Of a stretch of DNA of 64,000 nucleotides, positions 1-9,212 are shown one piece after another (positions within the stretch are counted from its first letter, which is position 1; the number at the start of each line of letters is the position of its first letter). The stretch is taken from NCBI GenBank assembly GCA_012295225.1, contig WMKK01000013.1, positions 234,167 through 298,166 on the forward strand. The letters run 5' to 3'. Below the pieces are notes generated by a model. That model saw nothing but the letters and a program-made list of their open reading frames with translations. It searched no databases and was not told where the DNA came from. Source of the DNA: Ostreococcus mediterraneus (Eukaryota; Chlorophyta; Mamiellophyceae; Mamiellales; Bathycoccaceae). The translations under genes were made by a program, and so were the position numbers.

Positions 1-1334
1 TGCGTTGAAGCGGGGCCCACGCGCGCCAGGCGCGGGCGCCAGAGTCGTCGACGTCGTGTGCCGACGCGGGTTCGACGCGCTCAACGCTCGATGCCGTGGC
101 GGGCGCCAGATCGGGAGATACCGCTTGATTTGATTTCGAAATTGACTTCACGCGAGCGTGCTTTGAGTCGCTGGTGACGTCCGAGCGACTCGATTCGGCG
201 AGTCGAAGGATACCGGCGAGCGCTCCGGCGCCGGCGAAGATCCAAAACACCGTGCGCGCGTCGCCACCTCCGCGCCAAATGCTATAGCATGCACTGCTAA
301 GTAAGAATGCTCGAACGCACCACGTCAATAAATGTACGTGTTCTATCTTTTCCACCCATTCTCGAAACGATCTCGAACGTTGCCGCAAATACACAGCGGC
401 TATGCATCGCGTGATGCAGTCGCCCAAAGTCAACTCTTGCGGAATGATGGAAACGCCTGTGAATAAGACAAACGCAAAAGCCCCACCGAGACGCCAAGTC
501 GTCACGCCCATCCATGTGATTGCATCCATTCCAGGTGATGGATTAGCATACTTTGCATCGCGCATTTTCAACGCTGTCGACACGCCGAGTAAACCGAGCG
601 TTTCCGGCGTGCGCAAAAAAGCGTACGACGCGTACGCGAGACACCCGATGGACAAACACGTGTGAAACATCTCGTTAAACGGGATTGTCATCACCTAGAG
701 GTTGAAATAAAGACGAAAATCATACACCGTCAGTTACTCGGATTCCGTGCGGCGGTGCAAACGTGAAACACACACTGTGTGGACGCCTTTGCGCGAGCTA
801 CGTACACCGTCGCGTCGTCGTCGTCGTCGTCGTCGCACACCTACGCACCACTGGAGTTTTCAACGGCGTAAACGCCCACAAAAACACATGCAACATCGCC
901 GCCGATATCACATTATACACTAAACGCCCATACACGCCCACGACGCCATACAACCTACTCGGCAACGCCAACGAATGCGGTATCACAAATATCAAACTCA
1001 GCGGCGCGTTGCGCGCTAAAAACACCCCAACTCCATCGCACGCCGCATTCGACGGCCACCCTCGCGCGGGCAACACCATCGCCAACATCGGTGCGCGTTC
1101 ACCCAAATGCGACACCCACGCCACGGTGCCCATGAGCACCCACGTCACGTACGCCGCGCACGTCCACACCGTGGCTAAATTTAGCCTCGTCCCACCGCGC
1201 GCGCGCCGGCGCGCCGTCCTCGTCGCCCACCCTCCGCCTCCACCTCCGCCTCCGCCTCCGCCTCCACCTCCGCCTCCACCTCCGCCTCCACCTCCATCCT
1301 CGTCGTCCTCGCGCCCACCGCCCCGTCGCCGCAT
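1..1334 (-). CDS. NnrU/Z-ISO-like multi-pass membrane protein, partial
   Basis: I join two exons: 1334-849 and 694-1, running off the left edge. The intron (848-695) has donor GTGCGT, a branch point CTGAC and acceptor CCTCTAG, and keeps the frame at phase 0. Exon 1 begins with a poly-Gly run (about residues 14-35), then hydrophobic segments and a His-Ser pair (residues 120-121) in a FVIPHSLALPSR context that resembles the NnrU/15-cis-zeta-carotene isomerase family. Exon 2 adds several membrane segments and a TPETLGLLGV stretch, then a hydrophilic tail without a stop in the window. The reaction is unknown. The family call rests on a weak motif and topology only. The true start could be downstream of the poly-Gly run. 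Confidence 0.45.
1231..1296. repeat. CCTCCR hexamer tract (poly-Gly coding on minus strand)
   Basis: Alternating CCTCCG and CCTCCA units span about 66 bp. Read on the minus strand they give GGN codons, coding poly-Gly if the neighbouring membrane-protein gene starts at 1334. The minus strand carries many GG pairs and could fold as a G-quadruplex. The length is likely variable. Confidence 0.9.
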
Positions 1335-1411
1335 CCCGCGCGTCTTCCGCGCGCCGTCGAATGCCCACGCGCCCGCGCGCGCGCCGGCGCACCGACGTCG
1401 ACGACGTCCGG

Positions 1412-1680
1412 GTGTCGCGTGCGCGGGCGATCGATCGATCGATGGTGATGGTCATGATTGACCAGTGATGACCAGGGACGAGTCCCCCGTCCGGGACACC
1501 CCCGACGTCGTCCTCGTCCACGGTGTCGCGTGCGCGGGCGATCGATCGATCGATCGATGGACAGATTGACCAGTGATGACCAGGGACGAGTCCCCCGTCC
1601 GGGACACCCCCGATGCCTTTGACGTCCACGGTGACGAATAAACACGTGCGCGGGCGATCGATCGATCGATCGATCGATCG
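1412..1680. repeat. Minisatellite, about 110-bp unit, with GATC-rich cores
   Basis: Two near-identical units start at 1412 and 1523 (111 bp and 108 bp), and a third partial copy starts at 1631. Each holds a GTGCGCGGGCGATCGATCGAT block. The two full units also carry a conserved segment with the palindrome GGGACGAGTCCC. The number of CGAT units grows from copy to copy. The array sits between divergent genes, so it is in or next to their promoters. No gene in it is credible despite open frames. Confidence 0.85.
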
Positions 1681-1914
1681 GCGCCGCGTTCGGACACGGG
1701 CCACGACGACGACGACGACGACGGTAGCGAACGACGACGACCGACGACGGTTGCGAACGACGACGGTAGCGAACGACGACGACCGGACGACGACGACCGA
1801 CGACGGTAGCGATCGATCGACCGATCGACCGACCGACCGACCGACCGATCGATCGACCGATCGACCTTTGGTCGACGCGCGCGTCAGACGCGCGCGCGCG
1901 AGGCGTCCGCGCGC
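1681..1914. repeat. Low-complexity GACGAC / CGATCGACC repeat, 5' flank of the RWP-RK gene
   Basis: This stretch is built from GACGAC runs, repeated GGTAGCGAACGACGACGA blocks (1727-1816) and a CGATCGACCGACC series (1809-1866). With the minisatellite beside it, it fills the whole space between the minus-strand membrane protein and the RWP-RK start at 1915. I see no TATA box. Confidence 0.8.
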
Positions 1915-3422
1915 ATGGCGCCACCGCGCGGCGCGACCGCGACCGCGGACGACGACGACGGTGATTTAGCGCAGTTCGTGCGGGATCTGCTGCGCGACGA
2001 CGACGACGAGGACGACGAGGGCGGGGGAGCGTGCGCCGCCGATGATGATGGTCGGAACGCGCGGCAAAGCGTGTGGGGTTGCTACGGAGGATATCGCGAC
2101 GGGCGTTCTGACGGGGCGTCGGGCGGTGACGCGTGGCGCGGTGGTGCGCGCGAAGGTGTCGATCGCGATGGTGGTGCGCGTGTGGGGTTGGCGGTGGTGG
2201 CGGGTGATGACGCGGATGGGCGGCGCGCGGATGGGTCGGATGGGTCGGCGGTCGACGCGCGCGACGATCGGCGCGGGGAGGGGGGCGGCGACGATGTTTA
2301 CGGTCAACGATGGGTACGACGTGAATGTGCTTTGGGTGGCAAGGTGAATGATGATGTGGGTGAATGGTGCACGGAAGAGGGTGGGGTGACGATCACGCCG
2401 GCTGACCACGTCGCGGGTACGTGGGCGACGCCGCGCGCGGGGGCTGGATTTGGGATTTCCGACGACGTCGAGGTTGGTTCTGAGGGCGCGACGGCGGTAG
2501 TGGTTACGACGACGACGCTATCGGCGTTGCAGTCGACGACGACGAATCCTCTGTCAACGAAGCCGATGGAGCTGATGGAGCCGACGAATAAACGTCCGGG
2601 CGAGTTCGCGGCGCCGCGCGCGCGACGTAGTAAACGCAAGAGCATTTTCCCCGAAGACGCGCGCGATTTTGGGTTGGAGCGATTGACGCATATGTTGATG
2701 CTACCCGCGCATGATGCGGCAGCAAAACTTGGGGTGAGCCTGACGACTTTTAAACACAGGTACGGTGTGATTCGTATGTGCGGATATTGTTTAAACTTTG
2801 TTGCGCGAGCGCGGCGCCTCGCGCGTGGACAACGTAATTTGACGAATGGTTGCGTGTTTTTTCGTCGGTGATATGATACAGGTGTCGAGAGCTTGGTGTG
2901 CTCAGATGGCCTCATCGTAGGCTGCGTAGTATCGAAGAATTGTATTCGTACGTCGCCGATGTCTTGGAGGTGCGTTGTCTATACTTTTGTGTGTTTTTGT
3001 CTCAAGCGAGCGTACTAACCGCTTCTTCTTTTCGTACGCGGCGCAGAAAGTCATATTGACAAACTTTAAGCACATGCAAGAGCCTGGAAGCACGAAAATG
3101 CTTCAGCTCGATAAAGACGTGGAGAGTCTTCATCTCGATCTGGAAGCACTCAAAGCGCACGCGCGCAACTTGGTGCGTAATAATACTCGAGCGAGTTTGT
3201 TTGTATTTTTTCATCTGACGCGTTTTGTTTTTTTAGGAGTCTGACTTCATAAGGAAAGGATCCGTCGAAGACGTCGACGAACCGCGAGAAATTGCAAAGA
3301 TCCGAGGTCGAGTGTATAGACATCGCTCCGCTGTACTACTGTACGCACGCGACATCAAACTTCCTACTACAAACCGAAACGAGAGCGCGCCACACGAGAA
3401 CAATGTTCGCACTCATTCTTGA
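1915..3422 (+). CDS. RWP-RK domain transcription factor
   Basis: Four exons, 1915-2759, 2882-2969, 3047-3172 and 3237-3422, encode 414 residues. Donors are GTACGG, GTGCGT and GTGCGT. A TACTAAC branch point lies in intron 2 and CTGAC in intron 3. Joining exons 1 and 2 restores the RWP-RK DNA-binding domain (about residues 240-312), with the core LRWPHRRL at 289-296. The first ~230 residues are acidic and low-complexity. The tail after the domain is helical and could form a coiled coil. No PB1 or GAF region is visible, so it is closer to the RKD type than to NIN-like proteins. Family members control nitrogen responses and gamete or mating fate; which applies here cannot be told. The domain is intact and the gene looks functional. 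Confidence 0.9.
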
Positions 3423-3621
3423 ATTCATTGAACGAGTCGTTTCAAAACGACAAATCGAGCGAAGACTCGAACAAAACAAAGAAAACAAAACAAAACATGA
3501 AAGCTACCATCATCGTGTTTCGATAGCACTAGATAGCGTTAGCCATTCATTCTTTCATTCTTTTATATAAAAAAAACAGTTGAGTTCATACTAATACTTC
3601 TGCATCACCTTACTCAAAGTT

Positions 3622-4698
3622 TTAGAGCCCGCTCATCTCATCCAATCCGAGCGCGAGATTCATGTTTTGTACAGCCGCTCCTGATGCGCCTTTGCCCAAA
3701 TTGTCTAAGCGCGCAACCAACACGGCCGTCTGCTTCTTGTCGTTGGCATAGACGCTCAATTCAAGCTTGTTGGTGTTGGCGAGGGCATCCGGGCGCATAA
3801 AGGCGCCGCGTTCAAGGTCGTCCATCTTGTTCAATCCACGAACTGAAACAAAAAGGCTACCGGCGTAGCGTTCTGTGAGACACTTGTGTAAACGCTCGGC
3901 GCTTCGTCCGGAGACCGTGAGTTGGTCATAGTGCAGCGGAACACTCACCACCATTCCTTGCGCAAACGACGCCACCGCGGGCATAAAGATGGGCTCGCGT
4001 CCGAGCATACTCCACTTTGCCATTTCAGGCAAGTGTTTGTGTTCGAGGTTAAAACCATACGCACCCCAAGGTTCATGGTCCTCTTCTTCGTAAACCTTGA
4101 TGAGCGCCTTGCCACCACCCGTGTAGCCGCTCACTGCGTTCACCGTTAACGCGCTTCCAGGGGCGATGATTCCTGCGTCAACCAAAGGACGAGTGAGAGC
4201 GATAAAGCCCGTCGGATAACACCCAGGGTTAGAAATACGCTTCGATTTAATAACCTTATCTTTATGCCCCGGCGCGAGCTCGGCGAACCCATACGTCCAT
4301 CCATCAGCGACTCGAAACGCCGTCGACGCGTCGATAACCACGACGTTGGCGTTTGTCACCAACTTCACCGCCTCGATAGCCGCGTCATCTGGAAGACACA
4401 AAATCGCCGCATCACACGTATTCAGCGCCTCACGGCGTGCCTCTAAATCCTTTCTCTTATCATTCGGCAACTGAATCAATTCCACATCCGTGCGCGTCGC
4501 CAATCGTTCGCGCACTTGCAACCCAGTCGTCCCCGCCTCGCCGTCGATAAACACCTTCTTCTTCGTCGCCCCGCACGTCACATCACGTCGTCCACGCGCG
4601 CGTGTACCCATAACCACCCTTCTCGACTCCATCGCGTGACATCGCGTCGTCTTCAACCCCGTCATCGCACCCGGCGCACCCATCGTCGTCAGCGTCAT
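3622..4698 (-). CDS. argC: N-acetyl-gamma-glutamyl-phosphate reductase, type 2 (ArgC)
   Basis: This 358-residue protein catalyses the NADPH-dependent third step of arginine synthesis, making N-acetylglutamate semialdehyde. The nucleotide-binding start KKKVFIDGEAGTTGL (about residues 46-60) and the active-site Cys160 in SNPGCYPTG are clear. The first ~45 residues are basic, Ser/Thr-containing and extra to the bacterial enzyme, so I read them as a plastid transit peptide. The ATG at 4698 is the first Met after a long stretch of non-coding composition. The sequence resembles the short bacterial type 2 enzyme rather than the type 1 enzyme of land plants. It is convergent with the RWP-RK gene, with 199 bp between the stops. 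Confidence 0.93.
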   Translation of the reverse strand: MTLTTMGAPGAMTGLKTTRCHAMESRRVVMGTRARGRRDVTCGATKKKVFIDGEAGTTGLQVRERLATRTDVELIQLPNDKRKDLEARREALNTCDAAILCLPDDAAIEAVKLVTNANVVVIDASTAFRVADGWTYGFAELAPGHKDKVIKSKRISNPGCYPTGFIALTRPLVDAGIIAPGSALTVNAVSGYTGGGKALIKVYEEEDHEPWGAYGFNLEHKHLPEMAKWSMLGREPIFMPAVASFAQGMVVSVPLHYDQLTVSGRSAERLHKCLTERYAGSLFVSVRGLNKMDDLERGAFMRPDALANTNKLELSVYANDKKQTAVLVARLDNLGKGASGAAVQNMNLALGLDEMSGL

Positions 4699-5037
4699 CC
4701 TCCTCCTCTTCCTCCTCCCTTTCAGTCCCGGGTACGATGCTCGCCTCACGCGTCCCTCGCGCGTCGTATCAAAGCACACAAAACACGCGTGAGTCACGCT
4801 TTGCAACGCGCGCGTGACGTGGGCGTCGGTGCGCGCGCGCGCGGCGTCGAATCGGGAACGCTTCAGGCCGCCGCGTGGGTGTGACCTAAACCCTAACAAT
4901 AAGGTCGCCGCGGTCTCGCGCACGGCGCGCGTCACGCGACGTCGCGCGCGCATCGCGTCCCGTTCGCCCCGTTCGTCTCGCGCGAGATCGCTCGTCCGAT
5001 CGTTCGCGCCAAAGGCTTCGCTCGATCGCCGATACAG
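4699..5037. promoter_or_regulatory. Divergent promoter with a telo-box
   Basis: These 339 bp separate the starts of argC (minus) and transportin (plus). AAACCCTAA at 4888-4896 matches the plant telo-box, an element seen before translation and growth genes. The rest is CG-rich with many GCGCGC runs. No TATA box is evident. Confidence 0.5.
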
Positions 5038-7767
5038 ATGGCGTGGGTTCCCGATCCCGCGGGTGCGGCGCAAATCGTGGCGCTGATCACGGATTACATG
5101 AACCCGATGGCGAATCAACGCGAGATGTTGAATAAACTCGAACAGTGCGCGAGATTTCCTGATTTTAACAATTATCTCACGCACGTGTTGACGAGCGATG
5201 AGGACGCGCAGAGGAGGGAGGATGTGCGACAAAGCGCGGGATTGTTGCTGAAGAATAATCTCAAGTCGTCGTGGACGACGACGATGACGGAGGATTCGAG
5301 GGTATATGTGAAGATGACGTTGATGAAGGCGCTGGGACATCATTCGAGGTTGATTCGAACGACGGCGGGCACGTGCGTGGCGCTTATTGTGCGCTCGGGT
5401 GGGGTTGAGAGTTGGGGCGAATTGTACGCGGCGTTGGCGCAAGCGCTCGAGGGCGGGGACGAGACGACTCGAGATGGTGCGTTGGATGCGTTGTACAAGA
5501 CGTGCGAGGAAGTTAATGGTCGCTTGGATGTCACTGTTCCGGGTTTACCGGATTCACCCGCGGGTATTTTGATTCCAAAGCTTTTCGCGTTGTTTCAGGC
5601 GCCGAGCGCCAAGGTGCGTCAGCAATCCGTAGGCGTGGTGAACATGATTGCCCCGTGCTGGCCTGAAAACCACTACGCACTGTTGGATACGTACTTGCAA
5701 GGTCTGTTTGCGTTGGCGAATGACTCAGACAACGACGTGCGGCGTTTGGTGTGCTCTGGCTTGGTCATGTTGATCCATATTTGCCCGGAAAAGTTGGCGC
5801 CGAATTTGCGCGAAATCATCACCTACATGCTCGATCGGCAAGGGGATGAAGACAAGGATGTCGCCATGGAGTCGTGCGAGTTCTGGGGCGCCTTTTGCGA
5901 AGCNGATCTCGGCGATGACTACGTGCAAATCTTACGTGAATACACCCCTCGTCTCATTCCAGTGTTGTTGACCAACATGGCATACCAAGAGGATGACGAA
6001 GAGGTGATTCAAGCCGAAGACGATGAAGTCAACGCAAACAGACCTGACAGAGATCAAGATATCAAGCCTACGTTCCGCGATACCAAGGACAAAGGCGCGC
6101 AAGAGCAAGATGAAGATGGACAAGATGATGAAGACGATTTTGTATGGAACTTGCGTAAGAGTTCAGCGAATGGATTGGACATATTGTCCAACGTGTTTGG
6201 CGACGAACTTCTCCCGCTCATGTTACCAGTGGTCGAAGCTCGTCTGGCTCAAAGTCGATGGGAAATTCGCGAGAGCGCAGTTTTGGCGCTCGGCGCGATT
6301 GCCGAAGGCTGCACCACTGGGTTGCTACCGTATTTACCACAGTTGATCGGTTTCTTGATGCCAATGCTGGACGACGCTCGTCCTTTGGTTCGATCGACGA
6401 CGTGCTGGACACTCAGTCGCTACTCACGCTGGGTCGTTCAATGTGCTCGCCCTTCGCGAGATGGTGAAACTACGATGGCACAACAACAAGGCATGGATCA
6501 ACTCAACTCGATTACCACTGCCCTGTGCCGCAAGTGCTTGGACCACAACAAACACGTCCAAGCCGCGGCGTGCGGCGCTGTGGCGACTCTTCTGTCCGAA
6601 GCTCATGATACCTTGGCGCCTTGGACAGAAACTGTGGTGCAAACTCTCTCACAAGCGTTGAAAATGTATCAGCGTAAGAATCTTCGTAACCTGTACGATG
6701 CGCTGCAGATGCTTGCCGAGAACATCGGTCCTTCTCTTGAAGATGCGCGCCACGCCGCGGCGCTCTTGCCTCTGATGTTGCAAAGGTGGGAGACAGCAAA
6801 CGAGGCCGATCCTGAATTGTTTCATTTGCTCGAATGCATCACCGCTGTCGTCATCGGTCTTGGTCAAGCTTCAAAAGACTTTGCAGCGGGTATCTTCTCC
6901 AAGTGCATTGCCGCTCTGACGACGATGCTTCAGCGCCGAACGCAAGTTGAGCGTGGTGAAATTCCCGCCGAAGAATATGCCATTGATGTCGTGATTTGCG
7001 CATTAGATTTGATTTCCGGTGTCTGCGAAGGGTTGGGAACGTCCATCGAACCGCTTGTGGCGCAAGCACCGCTTCGTGATATTGTGCTCGCCGCGTGCGT
7101 GGATTCAGCTCCAGGCGTGCGCCGAAGCGCATTCGCGCTTTTGGGTGATCTCTCGAGATCTTGCCCAAACCAAGTCATGCCATCTTTACAACAATTCATG
7201 GATTTGATCGTCGCGCAGTTACAACCGCAGAATATCATCTCGATCAACATGTCAGTATGCAACAACGCAAGCTGGGCCGCGGGAGAACTGGCTGTTCGCA
7301 CTCCAGCGCAAGCGCTTCAACTATTTGTTGCTCCGCTTGCGCAGTGCATGGTGCAAATTCTTGACATGCGCATGGTCAATAGATCACTGGGCGAAAACGC
7401 GGCGATCACGCTTGGTCGACTTGCGATGGTATGCCCTGATGATCTTCAAGGAGGGTTGTCGCACATGATGACGTCGTGGTGCGGAGCGTTGCGCCGTCTC
7501 AGAGATGGCGTTGAAAAGGAAGACGGATTCAAGGGCTTGGTTGCTCTCGTACAGAAAAACCCAAACGCAGGTGTTGGCGCTTTAGCCAGCCTGTTGGAGG
7601 CTATTGCTTCATGGAGAGGATGCAGGAATGAAGAATTAGCGCGACAAATGGGCGAGCTCGTCGTCGGTTACAAGCAACACGTTGGTGGTGACGCTTGGAT
7701 TAAAACCTTGCAGCACGAGCTTGAGCCTGGTGTCGCGCGCAAGCTTTCTGAAACGTATGGCGTTTAG
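5038..7767 (+). CDS. TNPO1: Transportin-1 / karyopherin beta-2 nuclear import receptor
   Basis: A single exon encodes 909 residues, close to the usual ~890. It starts with an importin-beta N-terminal region and continues as HEAT repeats throughout. The hallmark is the acidic H8 loop (about residues 320-370) followed by WNLRKSSANGLDILSNVF, which matches transportin rather than importin beta-1. The C-terminus ARKLSETYGV also fits. It would carry PY-NLS cargo such as RNA-binding proteins through the nuclear pore, released by Ran-GTP in the acidic-loop region. The ambiguous base at 5904 is the third position of a GCN codon, so residue 289 is Ala whatever the base. Confidence 0.95.
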   Translation: MAWVPDPAGAAQIVALITDYMNPMANQREMLNKLEQCARFPDFNNYLTHVLTSDEDAQRREDVRQSAGLLLKNNLKSSWTTTMTEDSRVYVKMTLMKALGHHSRLIRTTAGTCVALIVRSGGVESWGELYAALAQALEGGDETTRDGALDALYKTCEEVNGRLDVTVPGLPDSPAGILIPKLFALFQAPSAKVRQQSVGVVNMIAPCWPENHYALLDTYLQGLFALANDSDNDVRRLVCSGLVMLIHICPEKLAPNLREIITYMLDRQGDEDKDVAMESCEFWGAFCEXDLGDDYVQILREYTPRLIPVLLTNMAYQEDDEEVIQAEDDEVNANRPDRDQDIKPTFRDTKDKGAQEQDEDGQDDEDDFVWNLRKSSANGLDILSNVFGDELLPLMLPVVEARLAQSRWEIRESAVLALGAIAEGCTTGLLPYLPQLIGFLMPMLDDARPLVRSTTCWTLSRYSRWVVQCARPSRDGETTMAQQQGMDQLNSITTALCRKCLDHNKHVQAAACGAVATLLSEAHDTLAPWTETVVQTLSQALKMYQRKNLRNLYDALQMLAENIGPSLEDARHAAALLPLMLQRWETANEADPELFHLLECITAVVIGLGQASKDFAAGIFSKCIAALTTMLQRRTQVERGEIPAEEYAIDVVICALDLISGVCEGLGTSIEPLVAQAPLRDIVLAACVDSAPGVRRSAFALLGDLSRSCPNQVMPSLQQFMDLIVAQLQPQNIISINMSVCNNASWAAGELAVRTPAQALQLFVAPLAQCMVQILDMRMVNRSLGENAAITLGRLAMVCPDDLQGGLSHMMTSWCGALRRLRDGVEKEDGFKGLVALVQKNPNAGVGALASLLEAIASWRGCRNEELARQMGELVVGYKQHVGGDAWIKTLQHELEPGVARKLSETYGV

Positions 7768-7793
7768 ATTGAAAAGAAACAAGAAACAAAGAT

Positions 7794-7871
7794 GGAAAGG
7801 GAAGAGGAAGAGGAAGAGGAAGAGGGAAGAGGGAAGAGGGAAGAGGGAAGAGGGAAGAGGGAAGAGGGAAG
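7794..7871 (+). repeat. Pure polypurine GGGAAGA tandem repeat
   Basis: The plus strand holds 78 bases of only A and G, mostly GAAGAGG then GGGAAGA units, starting 26 bp after the transportin stop. It is in the 3' UTR or the short space before the convergent fasciclin gene. Such mirror-like purine tracts can form triplex DNA. Confidence 0.9.
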
Positions 7872-8003
7872 TAGGTAGGAATATAGGGAGTTGGAACGTT
7901 TTTTGTGCGAAGGGGCGCACAAAGCGATAGACGGGATTGGAAGTTGATTTTTAATGTGTGAAGGAAAAACACAACAAAAGCTACGCTTTACCTCGCGCTC
8001 GCC

Positions 8004-9116
8004 TCAATTTTGCTCATCAATCGAAAGAATTTCGTAGTCCTTGTCCGTAATGTTCGATGCTGGTTCGATGACACCATCAATGACAAAAACCACGCCATTG
8101 CGTGCGAAAAGTAAATCTTGCACTGCAACCTTGATAGAATTCAAAGGTTTTGCGACAGTACCACTCGTAATAACACGCGATCGCTCCACGACGAGATTCG
8201 TCGGAAGCTTGCTTGGCACACTGTGCACTTTCGACATAATTTTTGAATTATGTCGGCGACGGAAAATCTTGTCAAACGTACGCGTCAACCAATTCCGCGA
8301 ATCAATGTACGGTTGAAGAAATTTTGCATCAGCATAAGAGAGTGTTAGTGCATTCAAATTTCTCACATGTGTTCGCGTCTGCATCGTTGACGTAAATGTT
8401 GTAAATGTTTTGCCATCGTATTCGTATCGTCCGAATGAACCATCAACGATAAGCGTTTTCAGAGCGTCTGACATGTTCTCCGAGTTGATTGCGCTCGTGA
8501 GATTGGGCTCCATCAGACGAAAACGAGCAAAATTCTCGATTGCAGCATTTGTTGGAACAAAAAGTGTTCCAACCGCATCTGAGTCTTGGTTCCAATTAAG
8601 GTTGGAAACGACGTCTCCAAAATCGGTGTTGGTTGAAACGATGAGAGAAAACAATGATAGGTCTTTTCGTGATGAAAAAGCCTCCGTAACTGTATCAAAC
8701 GGAAGTACATCGTTGTATGGCGTCAAAGTTTCAAGGAGTGGATTGCACGCTCGCAAGAATGCACCAGGATACCGCGTAGATGGCGACACACCTTGGCAAC
8801 CATTGGCTTCGGCATCTGACACGTAGCAGTGGTATGTCTCATTCTCAAGCATTGGCGAGTAAAAGCAACCTCGGCCCTCATTACTGACGTCAATTCCAGA
8901 TGAAAAGCCAGAGTAAGAGCATTTGCATTTCGTTGAGAAGGTCGTTGACGAGGTCGAGGTCGTTGGCGAGGTCGAGGCCGTTGGCACGGTGGTCTTGGAA
9001 TTTGCTCTCTCTCTCTTCGCATCAACGATGGACAGCGAATGTGCAACAAACACTCCGAGTGCTATGACACGCATTTTATCGCATAACTTGCTATGCATCC
9101 TTTTTCCTGAGCGCAT
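8004..9116 (-). CDS. Secreted fasciclin (FAS1)-domain protein
   Basis: The product has 370 residues. ATG 9116 is the first start after a TATA box; the hydrophobic core MRVIALGVFVAHSLSIVDA close behind is a signal peptide. A Thr/Ser-rich linker follows, then a short Cys-rich segment (KCKCSYS through RAC), then one FAS1 domain (about residues 125-345) with the typical GTLFVPTNAAIENF and FVIDGVIEP segments. FAS1 domains mediate adhesion at cell surfaces. No GPI signal or membrane anchor is visible, so it is probably secreted. Alternative ATGs at 9098 and 9074 would give a shorter leader and the same mature protein. Confidence 0.85.
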   Translation of the reverse strand: MRSGKRMHSKLCDKMRVIALGVFVAHSLSIVDAKRERANSKTTVPTASTSPTTSTSSTTFSTKCKCSYSGFSSGIDVSNEGRGCFYSPMLENETYHCYVSDAEANGCQGVSPSTRYPGAFLRACNPLLETLTPYNDVLPFDTVTEAFSSRKDLSLFSLIVSTNTDFGDVVSNLNWNQDSDAVGTLFVPTNAAIENFARFRLMEPNLTSAINSENMSDALKTLIVDGSFGRYEYDGKTFTTFTSTMQTRTHVRNLNALTLSYADAKFLQPYIDSRNWLTRTFDKIFRRRHNSKIMSKVHSVPSKLPTNLVVERSRVITSGTVAKPLNSIKVAVQDLLFARNGVVFVIDGVIEPASNITDKDYEILSIDEQN

Positions 9117-9171
9117 GAGTGCGTGCAAATTTGCGTGCAAATTTGTGCTGTATTGAGCATCGCGTGATGTG

Positions 9172-9179
9172 TATTTATA
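9172..9179 (-). promoter_or_regulatory. TATA box of the fasciclin gene
   Basis: The minus strand reads TATAAATA here, 55 bp before the ATG at 9116. Transcription would start near 9145. The box lies only about 33 bp from the stop codon of the WD40 gene behind it, so the whole promoter fits in that gene's 3' region. Confidence 0.6.
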
Positions 9180-9212
9180 CAATCAATTCATATGCGCAGC
9201 TACTGCATGTTA

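Noticed and set aside
763-1461. Plus-strand open frame with poly-Pro over the first kilobase
   Set aside because: It is the complement of the poly-Gly tract and the membrane-protein exon. Only the minus strand shows hydrophobic segments and splice signals.
1099-1924. Several minus-strand Arg-rich frames through the minisatellite
   Set aside because: They are produced by repeats without stops, change frame between repeat units, and have no protein-like composition.
4699-5442. N-terminal 248-codon extension of ArgC
   Set aside because: The extension is antisense to transportin and Arg-rich. The ATG at 4698 gives a sensible leader.
9117-9182. Fasciclin start at 9182
   Set aside because: That codon is TTG and lies over the TATA box, so it cannot be the start of translation.
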